From Crotophaga sulcirostris (Eukaryota; Chordata; Aves; Cuculiformes; Crotophagidae), in the NCBI GenBank assembly GCA_013397455.1, contig VYZB01000213.1, forward strand, positions 714,979 through 778,978: DNA of 64,000 nt, written 5' to 3'. Below the pieces are notes generated by a model. That model ran no database searches. It had not been told where the DNA came from and saw only the letters and a program-made list of their open reading frames with translations. A program made the translations under genes and the position numbers. Of the stretch, positions 1-10,788 are shown piece after piece. Position 1 is the first letter of the stretch, and each line of letters opens with the position of its first letter.

Positions 1-295
1 AAGAGATCAACCCTACCTCCCAGCTTGGTATCATCTGCAAATTTGCTGATGATGGACTCAATCCCCTCATCCAGGTCATCAATAAAAATGTTGAACAGGA
101 CCGGGCCCAACACCGATCCCTGAGGGACACCACTGGTGACCGGCCGCCAACTGGATGAATAATTTTTGTTAGTATAAGACCCAGTAGAACTCCCTCATCA
201 ACTCCTCGATCACTGGTACTAGGCAGTTGTCATCAGTGCACTCCAGGAACCTCCTGGATTGCATGTGCCTACTGTGTTGTCTTTGCAACAGGCCC
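1..295 (-). mobile_element. CR1 LINE fragment, internally deleted, running off the left edge
   Basis: Two separate parts of a CR1 open reading frame 2 lie side by side on the minus strand. Positions about 295-163 resemble the C-terminal part of the endonuclease domain; the peptide QSRRFLEC is diagnostic of avian CR1. Positions 157-1 resemble the middle of the reverse transcriptase. The linker and the N-terminal part of the reverse transcriptase that normally lie between them are missing, with the junction at about 157-163. The copy continues past the left edge, so its 3' end is not visible. It is a dead, 5'-truncated retrotransposon copy. The family call comes from recognising the protein and nucleotide motifs; the subfamily is not assigned. 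Confidence 0.9.
1..295 (-). pseudogene. CR1 ORF2 remnant (endonuclease end joined to reverse-transcriptase core)
   Basis: In intact CR1, ORF2 encodes an endonuclease and reverse transcriptase that copy the element's RNA at a nicked chromosomal target. Here the reverse-transcriptase segment (157 down to 1) is open in one frame for about 50 codons. It contains the SGVPQGS motif (about 137-115) and the catalytic F-A-D-D box (bases 41-30). The endonuclease segment ends in a different frame: after the RRFLEC motif and the following EEL, a one-base shift near 175 puts the matching residues into another frame, and a stop follows at 166-168. With no start, a frameshift and an internal deletion, no enzyme can be made. 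The 99-codon reading frame at 169-468 includes this segment but its upstream half is unrelated sequence. Confidence 0.85.
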
Positions 296-2055
296 CTCAG
301 CCTTCCTGTGATTCTGCGTGCCTCCCCTGAGGCTGGCCAGTCCTTCACTGTCATAAAAGCCAGCAAGCAAGACAAAACAACACTCCTCCCAGGCTGTGAA
401 ATGTTATTTACAATGTTTTTCATGACATCAGTGTATGGAAAGTACTCTTCTTTCAACCTTTGTTGCAACAGACGTTATTCTTAGACAATACTTGCATATT
501 TTTTTTAAAAAACTTAGCCATAATATTTGACTGGAACTATTTCCTGCAATAATGGGTTCCACAGGTGAAGTACGCACAATCCAGAGGAGAAACACTTCCT
601 TCACTTTTTTTCTAAATATAGCAGTCAGTAATGTAACTGACTCCACCTAATCTCATGTTGTTTCGGTTTCATGATAGCCCAAAATACATAGATGCTTATG
701 CCAACAAGCCCTTTTAAGCCTAGTTCATCTCTTTGCTTTTTCTTTTTTTTTAAATTGAAAATAAATGCTTAGAGATGTGAAAGGAAACAGATCAGAGGGC
801 AATTATGAAATTCCAGGAAGTATATTTGGCAAATGTTGCATATCTTTTGACAAAACAGGCTGCATAGGAATGTAAACAACTGAGACAGAAAAGAATAATT
901 TGTTAATAAAACAAGTCTATTAACAAACTGACTAGATTATTCTTGCATTTTATAAGTGAAAAACAGATCAGAATTAAATGGGTCCTTCTCATCTGAATAG
1001 ATTCATGTTTGATGTTCCTGGGCCTAGATGTGAGATCTACACCTGAGTTTTTATTTTGAAGCTTTCCAATGTGGAACAGAGGAGCTATTCCTATTTTTTT
1101 TTTTAATTACTGCACAATTACTTATGCTTTGTACACATTTGGGCCACAGATCTGGTCAGACAGCGGAAGAGGGAAGCAAAATTAGAAGCAATAAGTTGGA
1201 TGACACATAAACTAAATCTAACTCCAGTGTGAATTTTGAGATTCCTAATATTTTCTGATTTCTAAAGGTACTCAGTATCTCATCTTCCCCCAGAATGTGA
1301 TACAGGTTTTTATAACACTTAATATTCCACATATCCTGCGGCATAAATTGTCTAAATTTAGGAGCCCAGTGTTAGACTTCGAAAAGAGAAGAGGGTAAGC
1401 GAGCAAAATTATTTTAAAGGTTTTCAGCAAATCAACAAATAGTCAACATCTGTGAGGTAGTAAGGTTAGGTAATATTTCAACAGTGAAAGCAAGCACCAG
1501 CTGCATCTTTCATACGTAGCCAACAGCAGTAAACAAGAGGGAGCTTGGTGGTTAGAGGATGCTGCTGGGAATAGGGAATCCCAGGGCTCTGGATCATTTC
1601 TGAGCTTTGTCCAGTGCCTGTCTAAAGTAAATTGCCTTTGGAGAGCAAAGACCAGAGCCTACAGCTCTTTCCTACTCTTTTTATTTGTAGCAGAATGAGT
1701 GGCAGCAGCACCACCTCTTAGACCTTGCTTCTGTTGCAAGGCATTCACAATCACTGAATCCACTCCAGCCTGGGATCCTTACCAGATTTGTAAACCCCAA
1801 AATGTGCACAGGTAGAAAATAAGCATCTAGACTGTCAGTTTATGGGCAGATGCACTAACATCATCCAAGTACATTTAAAGTTTAATTGCTTAAATGGTAT
1901 CTCAGACACCTACATCGTTTAGGTAGGGCAAGGGTTGCCACCTTGAATTCAAAGATTTAAATTTCATTTAATCTTTGCTTTAATTTCCTAAAAGCTATTT
2001 TGGAAGTTACTCTTCAGCATATTTCAAAATGCTACCAGAATGTCCACAGTTAGAA
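296..2055. other. Single-copy A+T-rich sequence, no gene seen
   Basis: Nothing recognisable as a gene. The reading frames here are short and carry no family motif. A segment at about 1880-1935 (near the word acacctacatcgtttaggta) faintly recalls old sauropsid repeats and may be an eroded outer part of the remnant at 2056-2160. Short poly-T and poly-A runs are present, for example near 1096 and 745. Confidence 0.5.
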
Positions 2056-2160
2056 AGTTAAATCCATATTTAGACATCTGAAACAGTGACTTGATTTTCA
2101 GATGCTAAGCATCCAAAGTTTGCATCTCCCATTGAGAGCAGAGTTAGTAGTTGTGTATTT
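2056..2160 (+). repeat. Ancient sauropsid-type interspersed repeat remnant
   Basis: The stretch contains aaatccatatttagacatct, then gacttgattttcagatgc, then ctcccattgagagcag. This order matches a very old repeat that I remember as widespread in turtle, crocodile and bird genomes, with a TGATTTTCAGA...GCTGAGCACCC...CTCCCATTGA core. The copy is heavily diverged. The strand follows the orientation in which I remember the core, and I cannot give a reliable Repbase name. Confidence 0.4.
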
Positions 2161-5100
2161 GCATGTAAGGTAGAGGATGGCATCGGCATCTAACATTGCA
2201 CATATGCCACTGGGTTTCCAGTAATAAGGTTTTCAGTAAAATAAGGTGTATAACATATGGTAACACTTTAAGAAGATGGGGAAAGTGGAAAAAAAAAATG
2301 TGAAAAATAATGGAAACCAGCTTTATGCTACTAGTAAGCAGATGGATAATAAACCTATGATCTTTTTCTTATAGGCAATATATCACTCTTTTTTTAAAAA
2401 AAGAAGGTGTCTTTTCATGGTTGTTTTGTGAATGCATTTCCCAACAGAGCAATATAGCTTGTCATTAAATAGCAGACAGGTACAGTATCAGATTTTTCCC
2501 AACAGACCTATATTCTTCCCCTTAACCTTTGATTCTCCTCCCACTTTTCCCTGTCACATAACAGTAGTCCATTACTCTGTTGTATCTTAAAAATGTCACC
2601 TTTAACTCAACTTTGCCCATCAACTTTAACGTCCCTCTTTCTTTTACTTTTTCAGCGTTCATCTCAGTGCCCGTGTCTGGAGTTCTTCTTCAATTCTGGA
2701 TACTTCCCTATCTGATAGTCACTCAAATTTTTGCTGCCTAAAGTCTAACAAACCAAAACTCAGGCACACTAGTACCTCTTCTCTCTTCCTGACCTACCAA
2801 CTGCCGTGGATAACATCAACAGTGCGCTTTTCCTAGCTCCTCTTCTTTCTTGGATTTTATGCTTCTTTCCTTGCTTATTTGCCCTTCTAATCCTGTTTTT
2901 CCTTAAGGTCCTTTGTGTTAATCCCCTTTTCCTTTTTCCATCTTCCCTCTTCCTTTGACACCTATGTCTTCTGTCCTTCATCACCTCTCCTTTTCTTCCT
3001 TGGTAATCTCCACAAAACCAAATTCAGATAGCATCTGAACTTAACATTTCACAAAACTGTGGTTTTTACTTGAGTTCCAGTAATTTCCATGCAAATCAAA
3101 TCTTAGCTTCTGTCCTTGACATTTCCTCAGGGATGCCTAACTCTCACCTGCAATGGTTAGCTGTCATTGTTAAAGTAGAGAACGTAATACTCCTCATAAG
3201 ATTCCTTTTCTGAGTTATTGCAGAAAATATCGCCATTTAGCCTTTTGTTTCGGCATGTTACCCTGCACAATCTTTAATTGCAGCCATGACCAGAGTTTTA
3301 CATATGGATAATGACAGTAAGAATTCCTATATGACCTTCAGGAAGCATCTAGATTCATGTTGTGCCTTGGTTAGCGCAACACCTCTTTTTCTAGTTTTAA
3401 TGAAGACACTTTTTACTTGTACATCAAAATCATTATTTCACTTGTCTGTTGTTTTGACTGTATGTCTTCTTTACTGTGATATCAAACATAAGCTTCTTCC
3501 TTTTCAAATCCCATTATGTCCCTGTCTTGCTGTTTCTGCTCTACATACATTTAACTCAACTATCTTGGAACTTATATTTTCTGAAGTCTGGGAGAAGGAT
3601 ATTTTTATAAAAATATATTATCTGATTTTTCCAGAACTAACCTAAAATTTCATGTTTGTACACAATAATTACATATTTTTATATGTGTATTTCAGATATG
3701 CAATCCCCTTTTGCAAACAATAGGATAACAATATATAATCATTTATACACAATAACTAAAAATATACACTCATTTTCATGCCATGAATCATTTTTAAAAT
3801 GAGAGACTTAGTTTTCATAAAAGAAAGTCTTTAAAAATAAAATAAATTTGTCCATTATGGCATTATTAGTCACTGCTCACAGATCATTTTTGTCAGATTT
3901 TTTAGACCCTGCTCTACAGTCATGCTTCTTCAGAAGTTTTTTTTCTAGAATTCCATCTACTTGGGGAAGTCTTCATTCCACCTGGAAGTTAAGATCAAGG
4001 AAAGTACAGATATGTTCAAGACGTACAGTATAGTAAATAGCTCAGAGTAATCTTCTAAATTCCCTTCTCACAATGATTATCCTACCCAACATTGCTTATA
4101 AACATAGATTTTAATGAAATGAAAATAAATTATGTGATAAAGTACCTTACTTTTTTAATCAGGATGATTCATTCTTTCTAAAAGAACACCAGAGGGGTTA
4201 CAAACTGACCAGAATAAACTGATGAATAAGGACAACTGTCACTGCTGTCGTCTTGCAATGTTAAAACATGTCTATTCCTTGTCTGTCGCAAGCTTCAAAA
4301 ACTTTCAAAAGAAATTTCCTATAAAGGACACATGGAAATACAAACTCACTCTTCATGGATTTTTGTTGGTCTACGTTGATTTTCTCTTGGCTCTTTCCCA
4401 CTGAGGTTTTTAAACAGTTTTTTGGACCTTGTATGCCCATATAAAGTGTCTTAGTTTTGGACCTAGAAGAATGACAGTTCAGTGGTTGATTTTGTCATAG
4501 CATTACCCCTGTCATTTCCCTAACAAGTTCAGCTTTGCAAAAATAACAATGTGCTTTTTCTAACTTGGCACAAGACACTTCCATGACCATAAACCAGTTA
4601 CTGTGCTGCCGTTCAGACTGAAATTGGATTAAAGAAGTGATTAGAACAAATAACAGTTCCATTGAAATAACAGAACATGAATGTTATGTCTTGCATTAAG
4701 TGGATTAGAGGAAAATAAAAATATTACCATTTAGAAAAAGCTGATGCTGCATAGAAAAGTTTGAAAAGCATTCTGTTTAGAAACAGTCCTACACAAAAAA
4801 CTCTTTTCCCCTAATCCTTAGTGCCATCACTGTTTGTATAGAGTTGAGGGAGGCCAAACACACAAATTCTGTCTTAGGGCTCTTTGTCGATGACTGTCAA
4901 GTCTGTTCTCAAGCTATGTTAGAATAATGGTGCTAGCTGGACTGGATGTGAGTGACCCATTTTCCTTCCGTTGCTGGGTTGTCATTACCAGTTTTCTTGG
5001 GTCATTGCGAGTCTAGAAGACAAAATACATGTTTTAAAGTTCTTCTGAACTAATTTTATATGCATTCTACTAGCTGTGTAGTACTAGTAAACGTAGTCAG

Positions 5101-8100
5101 TTATAATCAATAAAACAAATGAATGTGGATGGATTATTTAACAAACAGCATTTTTAAAAATGTCCATGAACTGCAGACATTGAGCTGAAATGCACAATGT
5201 GCAGTACTGAATGCAAAACATAATTTCCAAAATAAATGTACTTAAGTGCACACCGTATTCATGGGACACGCCTATTTCAGACAATCAACAATGAAGACAC
5301 TCAACATATGGTTATGTGTTAGGAACGTGTGGGTACTTAAGGTAAATGGGAATATACTGTAGGCAACTTGTATGACAAGTGAACGTAAAAATCACAGTGT
5401 ACTGAGAATTGCACTATGCTGGACAGGAAGCCAGTGGCTGCAAATCAAGATAAAGCAGCACAGGACTCAAAGATACCTGCTGCTCAGATTTGATTTTTTA
5501 ATTTCTCACTATTATATCAAGGTTTCTAATCAAAATGAAATAATAATTATAATAATCATTGAAACATAGATTGCATATCTATCTTTTGTGTTCAGTAAAG
5601 CCAAAATAATTAATAATTTCATGCCCACAGGAAGATAAATAACTGCAATTACTGTATTATTCTTCTAGCACAGAAGGGTTTTGTTTTAACTGACTAGAGC
5701 TGACACCAAAACTAAATTAAAGCAATAGTTGCTATTTTAATATATGTGGCATATGTAAGTGAATACTATTTTGCAAATATGAGTTAGTTGCTTGAAAGTG
5801 TTCATATGAAAAAACAGTAGCTATACTGGAAAATATCTCACTTAAAAAGATTAATTTCATCTCCCAGAATTTCATAAGCTGCTTCTCACAAGATCCATGG
5901 GAAAAATAACTGGGGCAGGGGGCTAAGAAGCAAATGAGAAAACAAACAAAAATATATCACAATGTTATGAAAATCAGACAGCCAAGGATTTTGAAATATT
6001 TGGTCTTTAAAGAACATTATAGCATATGAAAGCCTCGTAATAGGTGCATCTGATGTTTCTCACAGACTAGTCCAGAACCAGACTGATGACACTGAAAGCA
6101 GATCTGATAGCTTTATCTGCGGAAGCAGCCTAGTGAAGGAGGAAGCTGTGCAAGTTTTCTTTCTAACAAGCTGCCAGAGCATCTCCGCACAGCCACAGAG
6201 GAACAATTTCTAGGGATCAACAGGTAGTCTTCGTGTTCACTCAGCTCATGATTTTTCTGCTGAGAATACTAGAATAAGAACATTTCCAACAGCCTCTAAC
6301 CTTCGAAGGGAGTTCTTTAAACAAGAAGTCATTTCTCACACTTGCAATGTAAGTTAGAAGAGAGGTAGAACACCCTTGGAGAGTCAGAGCTGAGAAAAAA
6401 TGCATCAGAGTAGTACTTTGGCAAATGTCACTTAGCACTGCAGCCAAATTAACTCACTGTTTACTGTGCTTTCTTTCAATATGGTGGTGCTGGACTTAGT
6501 TTCAGATTGTTTCTTCTTCCATACATGTCTAGGAATTTCTTGAAGGACTGAAGCACAGGGACAGTGAGTCTTGCTCTACTTTTTATAATATTGCAGAAAT
6601 GTTTTAAGCTTCTGCAACATCTCACTTGCAGATTGTTTTTTCTTTCACCTTTTTATACGCCTCCCCAGCTGAGTTCACCTTTCATCGCTTGCCAAAGCCT
6701 CTGTGCTAGCAGAGTGTGCTCTTATGATCACACAACTAACACTGTGACCAAAAGCTAAGAATCAGCAAAAGCTGTAGTCAGCTTTGAACCTCAGTCCTCT
6801 CCACTCTTTTAGAAAACAGCAGTTTCTTTTGCTTTCCAAAAATGAAATCCCCATTTCCTTAAAGTGAAATTGCAACAGAAGAAATTGTGCACTACGGTCA
6901 GCCTGTAGAAAAATTATTAAAACAAGCAATAGGCATCCTGAATGTTGTGACTTACTCTACAGTAAGACAAATAGAAGATGTACCTTTATTTGGTGGATAT
7001 TAAGTTACATTTTTAATTCAGGTTTATATATATATATGTTACAAAATGTATATATACGTGTAGCTTTCACTTCTTGTGCATTTTTGGGGAAAGCTACGTC
7101 ATACCATATTACAGATGCCATGAGGAACTAGATTTATCTCCCTTTTCTTTACCCTCTCTCTGCCTCCTCTTCCTTTCATTTTGATTCATTGCTGAAGTGT
7201 CAGGGTTAATAAATCTTCTTTTCATTTCACATAGTTGTCCTGTTTTCTAGTATCCAGGAAGCAGCACAAAGTGTGATTTTGCCAAGTCACAGTATCCTCA
7301 CATCGTGTGAGTGGAAGAGTTTCCTGGGGAGAAGGATAAGCAAAGCTGCATTACTAGATCTCCCAAACTTTAAGCTTAGCAACAGCTTTGTCCCAGAGAA
7401 AGTTATTCAGCTCGAGCTTCCATAATGAATAATGCAGAAGGACTCGAAGTACCAGAACAATCTTCTTGCCATTTATGGATGCTAAGTTACTGAAGACAAA
7501 AAGCAAGATGCTAGTCTTGTAAACAGCTATTCTTTGGTAAACATTTTAGAATGCCTCCTTTTTCCACCCATAAGCAAAGAAATCTTCATTGTGCTTGTAA
7601 AAATAAAACTTTAGTAGAGAAGGTCTGTGTTAAGGTCCTTCACAGAAAGCCAGAAAAACATTAAGATGTACTTTGAATTGGGAAATGAAAAAAGAGAATC
7701 TTGGATTTGTTCTCCAGGGCAATATTTTGCCAACAAGGGCATTGCATACCCTACTTACAACAGTTTGGGTGATCAGCTGGAGATAATGTGAGGGAAGACC
7801 ATTGAATCATAATATGAAGTTTGTTGGAATGAAGAAGACTCTTGATATAAGACCTTCCCTTCAACAGGGTGAGATTTTCTTTCTGGAAGGTGCCTCATGG
7901 GAAGACATGTCTTGAAACTTTAAGACTTTCCTTGCTGTTGTTGCTTTCAGTCTGCATGGAAACTGAGTGTGGCCCAGCCAGCTTGACAATAGGAGTGCCA
8001 AGATAGGTACAGAGTGTCATTGAGAAAAGATATATTCACCCTTGCCTCAGAGAAACAAGGTCATTTCAAGATCACCTCAGAAAGAGATGACATCATGTAG

Positions 8101-8674
8101 GCCATGTTTTCTTGACCCAGACCTCTTTCTAACTGGAGTGTATTTCTGAGCGTGGAGTGGAGCACTCTGCAGGGGTGTCCCACAGCTCAGCATTCACTGT
8201 TCCTAATCCTGAATCAAAAGCTTACTTTGAACAGCCCTCACACTAAAATTTCATGCACCACTTGCACAGTGTTGGCAGAGCTGCACTAGATTTTAGGGAA
8301 CTGGTGCCAGCATTCCTGTCTAGAAACATCCTGAGTCGTAAGTTAACTAACAGATCCATATTGTTGCCTGTTTTGATAACTGTGATTTCTTTTCTCTCCT
8401 AGTTTTGGCTGTGCCACCAAATTGCTAGAATATGCTGACAGAACATCCAGTACATGGCAAGCGTAGCGTACAATGTAGCGCAAGAAGAACTGTTCTCATG
8501 AGATGTTAGAGTAGCAGTAACATGCCATCGCTGTTCCAGTTTAAATGAAACCATTTATCTGGCAAACATCAGGGTATTTTGAAAGCATTCAGTAAGTGTG
8601 CTAAGTACTTAGAAAACTGTCGGCAGTGGACAATGTGGCACATGTGCTTGACTGATCTTCATTGCTTTAAACCT
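2161..8674. other. Single-copy A+T-rich sequence; pyrimidine-rich stretch at about 2640-3010
   Basis: No gene can be supported. The longest open frame (3286-3645, 119 codons, plus) is hydrophobic and Cys/Leu-rich, without a recognised motif, and is within chance expectation. Positions 2640-3010 are strongly C+T-rich on the plus strand, so the minus-strand frame at 2769-2984 translates to an artificial Arg/Lys-rich peptide. Simple sequence includes AAT/ATA repeats at 5539-5561 and TA-repeats at about 7024-7058. No transposon end or RNA gene was recognised. Confidence 0.5.
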
Positions 8675-8730
8675 TATGACTTCAGTGGATGGAGTTAATC
8701 CTGCTCTACAGTCTGATTCTATACCCATAG
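8675..8730 (+). repeat. Ancient sauropsid-type repeat remnant (TGACTTCAGTGGAGTTA type)
   Basis: The sequence tgacttcagtggatggagtt, followed by aatcctgctctacag and a run like tctgattctataccca, matches an old palindromic repeat remembered from sauropsid genomes (core TGACTTCAGTGGAGTTA, then TCCTGATTTACACC). Only about 55 bases are recognisable, so the call is tentative. Confidence 0.35.
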
Positions 8731-10184
8731 TTTTCTGTTTGCATGTTTGTTTTTTCCAAGCTCGTCATTCAAGTCAGATGAGAATAACGACTGGTGACAT
8801 CCTTGACAAACCTTTCCGAAAGAGGCTGTCCCTCTGATGGTAGATTCTCTAGGCATGAGGATGTTTTTCAACTTGGACAGAACCACTATAGAAAGGTTAG
8901 CCTCAGGATTTTTGTGTTTCCCTGGTTTCTCTCAGATGGCTGAATTCTTCTTGTTAGTTTGTAGGCATATCTGCATAACAATTATAGCTAGAAAATCCTA
9001 TTTTGATCTAATTTATTTCACAGTTAATCCAATGAGAATTTTAAAAATTAGGAACAGGAGGTCTTTATTCATCTTAAAAAAAATGTGAAGTTCTGGGAAT
9101 GGATTTTCTTAATTTTTCCATTGCTTTTCGCAAGTGTAATGCCTCCTTAAAGCAATCCACTGAGAATGTCAAGCTTCAATATCTTTTTTCTGGACACACC
9201 TTAAAGGAAACTTGTTCCTCAAATAGTGTTGAACATCTTTTCCCATGCATATAGACTCTTTTCAAGTATCTCAAACTACATGACTCCAAAACTGGCATAT
9301 GAAAACTAACTAAATGATATTTAAGTATACTGAATATTTAGATTGCTTTTTAAAGTAGAAGACTTCTTTAAAATGACCAATATATGACATTGGGCAACTT
9401 ATATATATAGTTGGAACTGTCTTAGGAAAGAAGTTAACTGTAGTTATTTGCATTTACTGGAAACTTAATCTGAATTTCTAGTTTCACATTTTTTTGCTGG
9501 TCACTTGCAAATGGATATTTTGAGTTCATAAACTCTGGATGTATGGGTCTTTGAGTACCAGGACTGTGAACTCTAAGGCCTAATAAATAGCTTGCATCTA
9601 TAATATGCAGCAGAGGAAGATGGGAGAACTGTAGCTGTGCTCACTGTGGTGATGACTGAATCAAGAATTTATAAGGAATCAAATCCTTACAAAGAATATC
9701 TCCCTGTTTCTTTCTGGACCTAAGATCAATAAAAGCTGTCCATGAAATTCAATCTTAAAGACAGTTATCAATACCACAAATACTTCTTTTTAAGCCTGAA
9801 AAAAAATGTAGCAAACTCTGTGTCTATATATGAAAAAACAAAGACAAAACAGAATTATTTAACACTGAAAAGGAAAAAATTAATTTCCAGTTAGCATGCT
9901 TTCTGGACAATGAGCTACTGCAAGGAAGAAGTGTTATTATTATTGTTGTTGCAAATTGTTTCTTTGACCCAGCTAGTACCAGAAGACTCCTTATGTTCTG
10001 AAGCAATCTCATCAATCAGTTTCAGTCAGCTGAGCTATCCAAATAGAAGGCTATAGTCATGCTCCAAAATCAGTGAATGAACTGAGAATTAATAGTAAAG
10101 AAGAGTTCCAGCACAAGAAGTGAATTGAAATCATACTTCAATATATAAAGTAACTTGTCTTCCACAGCACATACACGGGGGTGA
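8731..10184. other. Single-copy A+T-rich sequence, no gene seen
   Basis: I see no gene, repeat or RNA here beyond small TA runs, for example near 9400. Open frames of 60-85 codons are without motifs. Confidence 0.5.
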
Positions 10185-10788
10185 TGTAGCTTAACCCTAG
10201 TGGACAGCACAGCCCCACAGAACTGCTTGCTCAGTCCCCAACAGTGGGATACAGCAGAGGATCAGAAGGCTAAAAGTGAGCAAACTCGTGGGTTGAGATA
10301 AAGACAGTTTAATAACTAAAGTTAAAGTTGCCTATGAAAACAAAGTAAACAATACCTTACTTCACATTGGTGGGCAGGTGTTATTCACTTCCAGGAAAGC
10401 AGGGCTTCATCACACATAATGATTTTTTGAGAAGACAAATGCCACAACTCTGAATGTTCTGCCCTTCTTCCTTCTTCCCCACACCTTTTATTGCTAAACA
10501 CAATGTCATATGGCATGGGATATCTCTTTGGTCAGTTGGAGTCAGTTGTCCCAGCTGTGTCCCATCCCAACTTCTTGTGCACCTCCAGCCTACTTGCTAG
10601 TGGGGTGGTGTGAGAAGAAGAAGCTTTGATTTGTGCAAGCATTGCTCAGCAATTACTATAACACAGTAATAATAACTAATAACAGAGAAACAATCTGTGT
10701 TATCACTGTTTTCAACACAAATCCAAAACAAAGCCCTGTACTAGCTACTATGAAGAAACTTAACTCTACTCCAGCCAGAACCACTACA
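10185..10788 (-). mobile_element. Solo LTR of an avian ERVL-like endogenous retrovirus
   Basis: This 604-base block has TG...CA ends on the plus strand and therefore the usual terminal dinucleotides on both strands. Its sequence order matches an avian LTR family I recognise. Read on the minus strand, it opens with tgtagtggttctggctggag and runs through segments matching actaaccaaagagatatccc-like U3 sequence. It ends with ttattaaactgtctttatct, containing an ATTAAA polyadenylation-type signal, followed by caacccacgag and a C-A end. No gag, pol or env sequence adjoins it, so it is best read as a solo LTR left by recombination between two LTRs. The flanking pentamers (ggtga before, atatg after) do not match, so the target duplication has decayed or a boundary is off by a few bases. 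Frames inside it, such as 10633-10860, are not genes. Confidence 0.8.

Noticed and set aside
169..468. 99-codon minus-strand frame as a small gene
   Set aside because: Only the part from about 295 down to 170 matches anything, and that is the CR1 endonuclease; the rest is unrelated sequence read through by chance.
2769..2984. Arg/Lys-rich 71-residue peptide that looks like a nucleic-acid-binding or localisation signal protein
   Set aside because: It is the translation of the complement of a pyrimidine-rich tract; such sequence always gives Arg/Lys/Glu-rich frames.
3286..3645. 119-codon hydrophobic open frame with membrane-like segments
   Set aside because: Hydrophobicity follows from T-rich codons; no family motif, and no exon borders that would fit.
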